Source of the DNA: Lachnospiraceae bacterium
Lineage (GTDB): Bacteria > Bacillota > Clostridia > Lachnospirales > Lachnospiraceae
DNA: 12,757 nucleotides
Assembly (NCBI GenBank): GCA_014804225.1
Contig: JAAVAF010000051.1
Coordinates: 1-12,757, forward strand
Direction: 5' to 3'
Shown piece after piece: positions 6,390 through 12,478 of this stretch. Under the pieces are notes generated by a model. That model did not search any database. It saw only the letters and a list, made by a program, of their open reading frames with translations, and had not been told where the DNA came from. Numbering within the stretch: position 1 is the first letter of the stretch; each line of letters starts with the position of its first letter. The translations under genes were made by a program, and so were the position numbers.

Positions 6390-6881
6390 ATGGGACAGGG
6401 AATGGTACGAGTATACAGCGGGGAGGGACACGGAAAATCCGCTACGGCGCTTGGCAGAGCGATTCAGACTGCCAGTATGGGCGGTGATGTGGTGATTATT
6501 AATTTTCTCAAAGGCAATCAAAACGATGCATTTTTTAAACGGTTGGAGCCCGAAATTAAGATTTTTCGGTTTGAGAAAAGTGAGGAGGAATTTTCCCAGC
6601 TTTCCGAGGAGCGCAAACAGGAAGAGATTCAAAATATCAGAAACGGTTTGAATTTTGCCAAGAAAGTGCTCACAACGGGAGAGTGCAGTCTGCTGATTTT
6701 AGACGAGGTTTTGGGTCTGATTGATAACGGCATTCTCGAAGTAGAAGATTTGCGTCATATTTTGGAAGTAAAGTCGGACGATGTGGACATTATTCTTACG
6801 GGCATCAAGCTTAACGATGAGGTGTGTCAGCTTGCTGATGAAGTTTTTCAGATAGAAGCGCTTAATTACAAAATTTTTTAG
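6390..6881 (+). CDS. Cob(I)yrinic acid a,c-diamide adenosyltransferase-like protein (CobA/CobO family)
   Basis: CobA/CobO/BtuR enzymes transfer the adenosyl group of ATP to reduced corrinoids in the cytoplasm during coenzyme B12 synthesis or salvage. Here the P-loop is Y-S-G-E-G-H-G-K-S-A-T-A-L-G-R-A (residues 9-24), followed by V-V-I-I-N-F-L-K-G (34-42), the Walker-B-like L-L-I-L-D-E-V (101-107), and D-I-I-L-T-G near 133-138. The order and 163-residue length fit the family. Oddity: the usual family P-loop is G-x-G-K-G-K-T-T, and here lysine and threonine are replaced by His14 and Ser17, so the substrate or activity may differ. No cobalamin genes are nearby. A weak AAGGG site lies 9 nt before ATG 6390. 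The gene has its own promoter and a strong terminator. Confidence 0.75.
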   Translation: MGQGMVRVYSGEGHGKSATALGRAIQTASMGGDVVIINFLKGNQNDAFFKRLEPEIKIFRFEKSEEEFSQLSEERKQEEIQNIRNGLNFAKKVLTTGECSLLILDEVLGLIDNGILEVEDLRHILEVKSDDVDIILTGIKLNDEVCQLADEVFQIEALNYKIF

Positions 6882-6894
6882 CAAAATATAAATG

Positions 6895-6953
6895 TCCGAA
6901 AACATACAATGCTTTGGCAGGTGTGTTTTCGGATTTCCTTTTTCCTGTTTTTT
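6895..6953 (+). terminator. Rho-independent terminator after the adenosyltransferase-like gene
   Basis: TCCGAAAACA (6895-6904) pairs perfectly with TGTTTTCGGA (6924-6933). Three more pairs, one of them G-T, extend the stem inward. T-rich runs follow up to about 6953. It insulates the following riboswitch operon. Confidence 0.88.
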
Positions 6954-6965
6954 GCACCTGATTCG

Positions 6966-6994
6966 TTGACAATTTGTATGATAGATTATATAAT
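6966..6994 (+). promoter_or_regulatory. Perfect-consensus sigma-A promoter of the dapA operon
   Basis: TTGACA (6966-6971), exactly 17 nt, then TATAAT (6989-6994). Transcription should begin near 7001, a few bases before the riboswitch P1 helix. A strong constitutive promoter suits control downstream by attenuation. Confidence 0.92.
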
Positions 6995-7013
6995 GAAGCA
7001 AAGCAAATACAGG

Positions 7014-7174
7014 GATAGAGGTTGCGCTTTTTAAGAGTACCTTTTTGGAGGTGTTAGGCACTGATGAGGAAAAGGGAAAGGGAGGAGCGCCGAAAGAGGG
7101 AACTGCCTAAGAGTTCTTGTCTTGGGCATACGGTTAAGAGCCGTATGACTGTCATCAGCAGATGGAGCGCTATC
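7014..7174 (+). promoter_or_regulatory. Lysine riboswitch (L-box) aptamer
   Basis: The conserved L-box elements occur in order: GATAGAGG (7014-7021), AAGAGTA (7033-7039), GGAGGTG, a GGGAGGAGCGCCGAA block near 7080-7096, a distal hairpin around ACGG/CCGT, TGTCATCAGC, and GGAGCGCTATC (7164-7174). GATAG and CTATC close the P1 helix. Lysine binding stabilises P1 and allows the downstream terminator to form, shutting off dapA-dapB-hisA. Recognition is by eye against the B. subtilis lysC leader. Confidence 0.93.
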
Positions 7175-7179
7175 GTTTT

Positions 7180-7259
7180 ACCAAAGCCGATTTGTTTGGC
7201 GTTTGGTGTTTTCTAGCAGAGAATGTCGACCATCTATCCGATTAGATGGTCGTTTTTTT
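7180..7259 (+). terminator. Riboswitch expression platform: intervening hairpin and intrinsic terminator
   Basis: The terminator stem is CGACCATCTA (7227-7236) with TAGATGGTCG (7243-7252), a 6-nt loop and seven T (7253-7259). Before it, ACCAAAGCC (7180-7188) pairs with GGC plus TTTGGT (7198-7207). AGATGG in the aptamer 3' part (7160-7165) can pair with CCATCT (7230-7235), a plausible antiterminator that competes with the terminator when lysine is absent. The antiterminator is inferred; the terminator is clear. Confidence 0.88.
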
Positions 7260-7301
7260 CAGTAAATAATCAACAAGGGAAACGAAAAGGAGGATTTACA
7301 G

Positions 7302-8186
7302 ATGGCAATTTTTACAGGAGCGGGTGTGGCAATCGTTACACCGATGCATGAAGACGGGGGAGTAAACTATGAGGCATTTGCAAAGCTGATTGACTTTCAG
7401 GTGGAAAACGGTACAGACGCGATTATCGTGTGTGGTACGACAGGCGAGTCATCGACACTTACGCATGAGGAGCATATTGATGTCATTCGGTTCTGCGTGA
7501 AACAGGTAAACGGCAGACTGCCTGTTGTTGCGGGAACTGGTTCTAACTGTACGGAAACGGCGATTTATCTTTCGCAGGAAGCGGAGAAAGCGGGCGTTGA
7601 CGGACTTTTGTTAGTTTCACCTTACTACAATAAGGCAACCCAAAACGGTTTATACGAACATTATAAGATGATTGCCGATTCCGTGAAGCTTCCGATTATT
7701 TTATATAATGTACCGAGCAGAACGGGCTGCAATATTGCGCCTGCGACGGTGGTGCGTCTTTGCAAAGATGTGGAGAACATTAAAGGCGTTAAAGAAGCAA
7801 GCGGTGATATTTCACAGATTGCAAAATTGATGGCATTGGCTGACGGTTGTGTGGATTTATATTCGGGAAATGATAACCAGATTGTGCCGATTCTTTCCCT
7901 TGGCGGAAAGGGTGTCATATCCGTAACTTCCAATGTTGCACCGAAGCAGACACATGATATCTGCCAGCTTTATTTTGACGGAAAGGTGGAGGAGAGCTGT
8001 AAGGAGCAGCTGCGCATGATTGATCTTTGTGATGCGCTGTTTTGTGAAGTCAATCCGATTCCGGTCAAGAAAGCGCTTAATCTTATGGGCATGAACGCAG
8101 GCATGCTGCGGCGTCCTTTGACGGAGATGGAGCCCGCAAATGCCGCAAAGCTGGAGAAGGCGATGAAGGAATACGGGCTGATATAA
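7302..8186 (+). CDS. dapA: 4-hydroxy-tetrahydrodipicolinate synthase
   Basis: DapA condenses pyruvate with aspartate-4-semialdehyde, the first committed step to diaminopimelate, lysine and, in spore formers, dipicolinate. It acts in the cytoplasm as a TIM-barrel enzyme, usually tetrameric. At 294 residues it has normal length. The Schiff-base lysine is Lys164 in V-K-E-A-S-G-D. The catalytic triad residues are Thr46 or Thr47 of G-T-T-G-E-S, Tyr109 of S-P-Y-Y-N, and Tyr135 of L-Y-N-V-P-S-R-T-G. Arg140 should hold the substrate carboxylate. Start: ATG 7302 follows AAAGGAGG by 8 nt. It is the first gene after the lysine riboswitch, so it is repressed by lysine. Nothing is missing. Confidence 0.97.
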   Translation: MAIFTGAGVAIVTPMHEDGGVNYEAFAKLIDFQVENGTDAIIVCGTTGESSTLTHEEHIDVIRFCVKQVNGRLPVVAGTGSNCTETAIYLSQEAEKAGVDGLLLVSPYYNKATQNGLYEHYKMIADSVKLPIILYNVPSRTGCNIAPATVVRLCKDVENIKGVKEASGDISQIAKLMALADGCVDLYSGNDNQIVPILSLGGKGVISVTSNVAPKQTHDICQLYFDGKVEESCKEQLRMIDLCDALFCEVNPIPVKKALNLMGMNAGMLRRPLTEMEPANAAKLEKAMKEYGLI

Positions 8187-8226
8187 TTTGGAACGGTTAT
8201 TGTGAAATGGAGGATTGCGAACAATT

Positions 8227-8988
8227 ATGACAAAAGTAATAATGCACGGTTGTAACGGGAAAATGGGTCAGATGATTACTAATATTATTGCCGCTGATGA
8301 GGAAATTGAGATTGTGGCAGGGGTGGACGCTTCCGATCATATTAAGAATGCCTATCCGGTTTTTTCGGAGATTGCGAAGTGCGATGTGGCGGCGGATGTG
8401 GTCATTGATTTTTGTGCGGCAGCGGCAGTTGATGCACTTTTAGATTACTGTGTGGAGAAGCAGATACCTTGTGTTTTGTGTACGACGGGACTGAGTGAGG
8501 CGCAGCTTGCTCATGTGGAAGAGGCTGCAAAAAAGACAGCGGTGTTAAAGTCTGCCAATATGTCGCTCGGTGTCAATATGCTTTTGAAAATTCTAAAAGA
8601 TGCGGCAAAAGTGCTTGTTCCTGCGGGCTTTGACATTGAGATTGTGGAGAAGCATCACAACTTAAAAGTAGACGCGCCAAGCGGTACAGCGCTTGCGCTT
8701 GCGGACACGATCAACGAGGAATTTGATAACAAATACGAATATATGTACGATAGAAGCCAGAAACGGGAGCGGCGCACTGACAAGGAAATCGGTATCAGCG
8801 CCGTGAGAGGCGGAACAATTGTAGGCGACCATGATGTGATTTTCGCGGGGGAGGACGAGGTGATTACGTTCTCACATCGGGCATACTCGAAGGCGCTTTT
8901 TGCAAAGGGTGCGGTGCAGGCTGCAAAATTCCTAAAGGGAAAACCTGCAGGAAGATATGATATGAAAGATGTCATAGGAGAAGCTTAA
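8227..8988 (+). CDS. dapB: 4-hydroxy-tetrahydrodipicolinate reductase
   Basis: DapB reduces the DapA product with NAD(P)H to tetrahydrodipicolinate. The nucleotide-binding loop is M-H-G-C-N-G-K-M-G-Q (residues 6-15). The signature E-K-H-H-N-L-K-V-D-A-P-S-G-T-A (141-155) supplies His143/His144, Lys147 and the substrate-binding S-G-T. A C-terminal R-G-G-T-I-V-G-D-H (194-202) and F-S-H-R-A (215-219) complete the domain. At 253 residues it is of normal size. Start: ATG 8227 gives the family-typical N-terminus. TTG 8215 is only one base after GGAGG and is rejected, though the spacing to 8227 is long at 13 nt, as for typA. It lies 40 nt after dapA in the same operon. Confidence 0.96.
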   Translation: MTKVIMHGCNGKMGQMITNIIAADEEIEIVAGVDASDHIKNAYPVFSEIAKCDVAADVVIDFCAAAAVDALLDYCVEKQIPCVLCTTGLSEAQLAHVEEAAKKTAVLKSANMSLGVNMLLKILKDAAKVLVPAGFDIEIVEKHHNLKVDAPSGTALALADTINEEFDNKYEYMYDRSQKRERRTDKEIGISAVRGGTIVGDHDVIFAGEDEVITFSHRAYSKALFAKGAVQAAKFLKGKPAGRYDMKDVIGEA

Positions 8989-8989
8989 T

Positions 8990-9766
8990 ATGGAATTTCG
9001 ACCATGTATCGACATTCATAACGGACGCGTCAAGCAGATTGTCGGTTCTTCGCTTGCAGACAAAGGTGATCAAGCGAAGGAGAACTTTGTAGCAGAACAT
9101 GACGCGGACTATTATGCTGATTTTTATAAGAAAAAGGGGATTAAGGGAGGGCATATTGTCCTCCTAAATCCTGTGTCAAGCGATTATTTTGCAGCGACCA
9201 AAGCACAGGCGCTGAAGGCACTTCGACAGTACCCAGGCGGATTGCAGATTGGCGGCGGAATCAATGACGAAAATGCGACGGAATATCTTGATGCGGGCGC
9301 TTCTCATGTGATAGTAACGTCCTTTGTCTTTCGGGACGGGCATATCCATATGGACCATCTTGAGCGCATGAGGGCAGCAGTTGGAAAGGAACGGCTTGTG
9401 CTTGATCTGAGCTGTCGTATGCGGGATGGAAAGTATTATATTGTGACAGACCGCTGGCAGAAGTTTACAGACGAGGTGGTTGACGGAGGCACGTTGGATA
9501 TGCTTATGGATTACTGCGATGAATTTTTGATTCACGCGGTTGATGTGGAGGGGAAAAATCAGGGGATCGAGAGCGGTCTTGTGAAAATCCTTGGCAGTTG
9601 GGGGAAAGATACGCCGATTACTTATGCAGGCGGTGTGCACAGCTATGAGGATATTGTCCGTTTAAAAGAGTTGGGCGGAGGACGGATTCATGTTACGGTC
9701 GGAAGTGCACTTGATCTTTTTGGCGGCACATTGGATTTTGATAGAATTGTAGAAATAATTCGATAA
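8990..9766 (+). CDS. hisA: Phosphoribosylformimino-5-aminoimidazole carboxamide ribotide isomerase, eukaryotic type
   Basis: HisA catalyses the fourth step of histidine biosynthesis, an Amadori rearrangement of ProFAR to PRFAR. This 258-residue TIM barrel resembles yeast HIS6 far more than standard bacterial HisA: C-I-D-I-H-N-G-R-V-K-Q-I-V-G (6-19), L-Q-I-G-G-G-I-N-D (85-93), H-V-I-V-T-S, L-V-L-D-L-S-C-R (136-143), F-L-I-H-A-V-D-V-E-G (179-188), T-Y-A-G-G (211-215) and G-S-A-L-D-L-F-G-G (238-246). Likely catalytic aspartates are Asp8 and Asp139 (Asp185 may take part). Start: ATG 8990 lies one base after the dapB stop, with AGGAG at 8976-8980, so translation is coupled. No other his gene is present, so lysine-riboswitch control of a histidine enzyme is notable. 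Confidence 0.92.
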   Translation: MEFRPCIDIHNGRVKQIVGSSLADKGDQAKENFVAEHDADYYADFYKKKGIKGGHIVLLNPVSSDYFAATKAQALKALRQYPGGLQIGGGINDENATEYLDAGASHVIVTSFVFRDGHIHMDHLERMRAAVGKERLVLDLSCRMRDGKYYIVTDRWQKFTDEVVDGGTLDMLMDYCDEFLIHAVDVEGKNQGIESGLVKILGSWGKDTPITYAGGVHSYEDIVRLKELGGGRIHVTVGSALDLFGGTLDFDRIVEIIR

Positions 9767-9790
9767 ATTTTAAAAAATAATACAAAATAG

Positions 9791-9819
9791 TTGTCCATTT
9801 TCTGTTAATATGCTATAAT
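9791..9819 (+). promoter_or_regulatory. Promoter of the LytM-like membrane protein gene
   Basis: TTGTCC (9791-9796), a 17-nt spacer and TATAAT (9814-9819), with TG one base upstream of the -10 (extended -10). The leader is about 55 nt. I see no convincing terminator between hisA (ending 9766) and this promoter, so some read-through from the dap operon is possible. Confidence 0.75.
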
Positions 9820-9879
9820 GTCATTGGATAAAAGAAAAATGACGAAAGAGAGCGAAAAAACAGGAGGTGAGCTTATTCA

Positions 9880-10608
9880 ATGGAAGTAAATTTAGACAAC
9901 ATTGCCCAAAAAGACGAAACAATACAGAGGAATTATAATGTTCTTTTCCCGGAGAACACTCATGCGGCGGAAAGAAAGACGTCGGTTCGGATAGAAATAT
10001 TTGTGTTAGTCTTTGCAGCAGCCCTATTTTTATTTCTTGCAGAGCTCATCCATAATTCTGTTTTATCAGGTGAGTTAGAGAGTGCGAACAAGAGCATTTC
10101 CGAGCTGAATGCACAACTTCAGGATATGAAAGCGGAAAATAGGCAGATTGTGCTTGAAAATGAGGAACTTCAAGAGAAGGTGGAAATCTTAAGCGATACC
10201 GTAAATGTCGGAGAGCGGCAGGCGAAGGCGTTAGCGCAGAGCCGTGTTCCGTCGGGCTTTCCGGTAAAAGGAACGGCATCTTATGACGGGGATTCGACAG
10301 AACTTGACGGGCAGCCGATTGCAAACTTTGTGGTTTCACCGGGAACGGGCGTGAACGCTACGGCAAACGGTGTTGTATCGTCGATTGCCGGCAATAAGGG
10401 CAGTGGTTACATTATCATGGTCGATCATCAAAACGGTTACTATTCCGTCTATCGAAACGGTTCCACACCAAAGGTGAGTGAAGGTGACGAGGTCACAAAG
10501 GCGACAGAGCTGTTTGTGATTGAGATAGGACATATGCGTTTTGGATATCAGATTATTCAGGAAAATCAATATATTAATCCGTTAGATTTGATGGAAACTT
10601 ATGGCTAG
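9880..10608 (+). CDS. Membrane-anchored coiled-coil protein with degenerate LytM/M23 domain
   Basis: This is a 242-residue bitopic protein. A short cytoplasmic N-terminus (1-37) leads to one membrane segment (about 39-57, F-V-L-V-F-A-A-A-L-F-L-F-L-A), a coiled coil (about 64-107) and an extracytoplasmic domain (122-240) with the M23 fold pattern: A-T-A-N-G-V-V, G-S-G-Y-I-I-M-V-D-H, G-Y-Y-S-V-Y, and V-S-E-G-D-E-V-T-K. The metal-binding H-x-x-x-D and H-L-H-F motifs are absent; the latter position reads M-R-F-G-Y. The usual Y-x-H is Y-R. It should not cleave peptidoglycan. Such inactive LytM proteins act as adaptors or activators (EnvC- and SpoIIQ-like roles are known for the fold). Its partner here is unknown. 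Start: AGGAGGTGA at 9862-9870 lies before ATG 9880. Confidence 0.8.
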   Translation: MEVNLDNIAQKDETIQRNYNVLFPENTHAAERKTSVRIEIFVLVFAAALFLFLAELIHNSVLSGELESANKSISELNAQLQDMKAENRQIVLENEELQEKVEILSDTVNVGERQAKALAQSRVPSGFPVKGTASYDGDSTELDGQPIANFVVSPGTGVNATANGVVSSIAGNKGSGYIIMVDHQNGYYSVYRNGSTPKVSEGDEVTKATELFVIEIGHMRFGYQIIQENQYINPLDLMETYG

Positions 10609-10628
10609 GGTGTTTTCCCTAGCCTTTT
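10603..10628 (+). terminator. Terminator hairpin containing the stop codons of both convergent genes
   Basis: GGCTAGGG (10603-10610) pairs with CCCTAGCC (10617-10624) around a 6-nt loop, followed by TTTT on the plus strand. The first arm contains CTAG (10605-10608), which supplies TAG to both the LytM-like gene and the yerC-like gene. On the minus strand no T-run follows, so it acts mainly for the plus-strand gene. Confidence 0.75.
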
Positions 10629-10898
10629 AAATATCAGTTCATATCCGTCGCTTCCGTAATTTAAGGAGCGGTTTACGCGGCTTATGGTAGCGGTGGAAGC
10701 CCCAGTTTTTTCTGCAATTTCCATATAGGTTTTGTGCTTACGAAGCATCGTCGCAACCTCAAAACGCTGCGAGAGGGAGAGCAGTTCGTTTACGGTGCAT
10801 AAATCTTCGAGAAAATTGTAACATTCTTCTTTTGTTTCAAGACACAAAAACGCATCAATCAGATGGTCGACAGCATCGGTTTTAATCTTACTATTCAT
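10605..10898 (-). CDS. yerC: YerC/YecD-family TrpR-like DNA-binding protein
   Basis: This 97-residue protein matches the YerC/YecD branch of the TrpR superfamily. An N-terminal helical part (D-H-L-I-D-A-F-L-C-L-E-T-K-E-E-C-Y-N-F-L-E-D-L) is followed by E-L-L-S-L-S-Q-R-F-E-V-A (about 38-49). The helix-turn-helix T-Y-M-E-I-A-E-K-T-G-A-S-T-A-T-I-S-R-V (57-75) comes next, then the family ending N-Y-G-S-D-G-Y. Such proteins are assumed to be transcription regulators; target and ligand are unknown, and tryptophan binding should not be assumed. Start: ATG 10896-10898 follows AAAGGA closely. It converges on the LytM-like gene with overlapping stop codons and has a promoter at 10964-10992. Confidence 0.9.
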   Translation of the reverse strand: MNSKIKTDAVDHLIDAFLCLETKEECYNFLEDLCTVNELLSLSQRFEVATMLRKHKTYMEIAEKTGASTATISRVNRSLNYGSDGYELIFKRLGKTP

Positions 10899-10963
10899 AA
10901 ATTAATCCTTTCCGTATGAAACGATTTCAGACTTTAGCGCTGTAAAATTTTAAAGCTTTAAAT

Positions 10964-10992
10964 ATTGTAACATAGAAATGAAAAGATGTAAA
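10964..10992 (-). promoter_or_regulatory. Promoter of yerC
   Basis: On the minus strand, TTTACA (10987-10992), a 17-nt spacer and TACAAT (10964-10969). The leader is about 60 nt. The next promoter, at 11060, reads the opposite way. Confidence 0.55.
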
Positions 10993-11059
10993 CAGGGATT
11001 TGGAGCGGAGTGAACAGTAACAAACAGGGTTGCGAAAAGTAAAAAATAATGCAAAAGTC

Positions 11060-11088
11060 TTGATAAGTAGTTTTTGATACTATATAAT
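11060..11088 (+). promoter_or_regulatory. Promoter of the DUF1836 gene
   Basis: TTGATA (11060-11065), a 17-nt spacer and TATAAT (11083-11088): one mismatch to the vegetative consensus. Transcription would start near 11095, leaving a leader of about 90 nt. Confidence 0.8.
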
Positions 11089-11183
11089 AAGGTTTGTCGG
11101 AAGTTGATTTTTACTTTCAATAAAAGAGGCTGTATTACTTGATAATAATGTAGAAATGACAAATGGCAGCACGGAGGCAGAGT

Positions 11184-11813
11184 ATGGATACGAAGGATTT
11201 GCTGGATAAAATCATGGAGAGTTTTAACAATATTGAGCATATTGATGTGTCGGACATTCCGAATATTGATTTGTATATGGATCAGGTAACAACATTTATG
11301 GATAAATATCTGCGTAAGGGTTCGCGCTATCCCGATGAGGATAAGGTGATGACAAAGACCATGATCAACAATTACGCAAAGAATGATTTGCTGCCGCCGC
11401 CAATTAAGAAAAAATATTCGAGAGAGCACGTGTTGGTGCTGATTTTTATCTATTATTACAAAGGGATTCTTTCTATCAGTGATATTCAGACGCTTTTGTC
11501 GCCGATTACGGACAAGTTTTTCCAAAAGGGCAGGGAGCTTGATATGGAAACGATTTATGAGGAAGTATTCAGCATGAAAGACAGGCAGCTGGAGCGCTTA
11601 AAGGAGGACATTGTCGAAAAATATACCAGTGCGATGGCCACTTTTGAGGACGCGCCCCAAAAGGATCAGGAGTTTTTGAAGCTCTTTTCGTTTATTTGTG
11701 CCTTGAGTTTTGACGTTTATCTGAAAAAAATGGTGATCGAACGGATGATAGACGGTATGAGAAGCGCATCGGAAAAAAAAGAAAATTCTAAGAAAAATGG
11801 TGAAGAAAAATAA
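11184..11813 (+). CDS. DUF1836 domain-containing protein
   Basis: This 209-residue soluble protein belongs, by its motifs, to the DUF1836 family of Firmicutes. The motifs are M-T-K-T-M-I-N-N-Y-A-K-N-D-L-L-P-P-P, K-K-K-Y-S-R-E-H-V-L-V-L-I-F-I-Y-Y-Y-K and L-S-I-S-D-I-Q-T-L-L-S-P-I. The N-N-Y-x-K, P-P and Y-x-R-x-H pattern resembles a MerR-like winged helix, so DNA binding is plausible but unproven. The last 20 residues are a lysine/glutamate-rich tail. Start: ATG 11184 lies 6 nt after GGAGG; the in-frame ATG at 11163 has no binding site and is rejected. The gene has its own promoter and is followed at 80 nt by a small unknown gene. Confidence 0.82.
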   Translation: MDTKDLLDKIMESFNNIEHIDVSDIPNIDLYMDQVTTFMDKYLRKGSRYPDEDKVMTKTMINNYAKNDLLPPPIKKKYSREHVLVLIFIYYYKGILSISDIQTLLSPITDKFFQKGRELDMETIYEEVFSMKDRQLERLKEDIVEKYTSAMATFEDAPQKDQEFLKLFSFICALSFDVYLKKMVIERMIDGMRSASEKKENSKKNGEEK

Positions 11814-11893
11814 AGAAATTGCCGATATAACAATATGAATAGATAGATTCAAAGAAAAGAAGCAATCATTCTTTTGGAAAGGAGATGCTAATT

Positions 11894-12283
11894 ATGGCAA
11901 TATCAGCGATTACGGGCCTTTCGCAGCTTAGCAAAAGTTACAGGATATCGTCAATCCATGGCAATCCATACAGCACGTATGCGATTCAGAAGATTGGCAG
12001 AAATATGAATAATCAGCGCGGACGTGCGCTTGTCATTGGTCAGAAGGAACCCAAAGAGGATTTATATGTAAAAGACTACGGGGAGCTTTCTAAAACAACG
12101 AGCACGGCGACGGGAGATTTTGCCGAAATGCTGAGTATGCAGAAGAAAAAGGTGGCTGATAACGGTCAGTCTCAGGAAAAGGATAACAATTACGCTTCTC
12201 ATTTAAAGGATACAATCGGCGTGATGGGTTTCCAGAACGGTTTGCGAGAGAAGTTGAACAATGAAGGGTTTGCGCTTGTATAG
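11894..12283 (+). CDS. Uncharacterised 129-aa protein
   Basis: I do not recognise this protein. It starts M-A-I-S-A-I-T-G-L-S, has a polar and basic N-terminal half with I-Q-K-I-G-R-N and G-R-A-L-V-I-G-Q-K-E-P, then K-D-Y-G-E-L-S-K-T, a glutamine/lysine-rich middle and a helical C-terminus (I-G-V-M-G-F-Q-N-G-L-R-E-K-L). No signal peptide or membrane segment is seen. Start: ATG 11894 follows AAAGGAGA by 8 nt; the ATG at 11885 overlaps that site and is rejected. A terminator follows at 12339. It may be transcribed with the DUF1836 gene, 80 nt upstream, as I see no strong promoter between them. Confidence 0.72.
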   Translation: MAISAITGLSQLSKSYRISSIHGNPYSTYAIQKIGRNMNNQRGRALVIGQKEPKEDLYVKDYGELSKTTSTATGDFAEMLSMQKKKVADNGQSQEKDNNYASHLKDTIGVMGFQNGLREKLNNEGFALV

Positions 12284-12338
12284 ATTGTATAGATAAGAAA
12301 CAGGGCAGATGAAAAGCGGTAAAAAGAAAAAGTATTTT

Positions 12339-12373
12339 AAAATAAGGCAGCAAATTCAAAACTGCCTTATTTT
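12339..12373 (+). terminator. Intrinsic terminator after the 129-aa gene
   Basis: AAAATAAGGCAG (12339-12350) pairs perfectly over 12 bases with CTGCCTTATTTT (12362-12373) around an 11-nt loop. A-runs on the left and T-runs on the right make it usable in both directions. Confidence 0.82.
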
Positions 12374-12478
12374 GATTCAATAAAAGAAAAAATTACAAAA
12401 ATATACATAAATTACTATATTTTTGCTGTATTTTATGATAAACTATCATTAAGCGTATGAGGACATGAGGAGATTAAA

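Noticed and set aside
9880..10608. An active M23 peptidoglycan endopeptidase
   Set aside because: None of the zinc-binding histidine/aspartate motifs is present.
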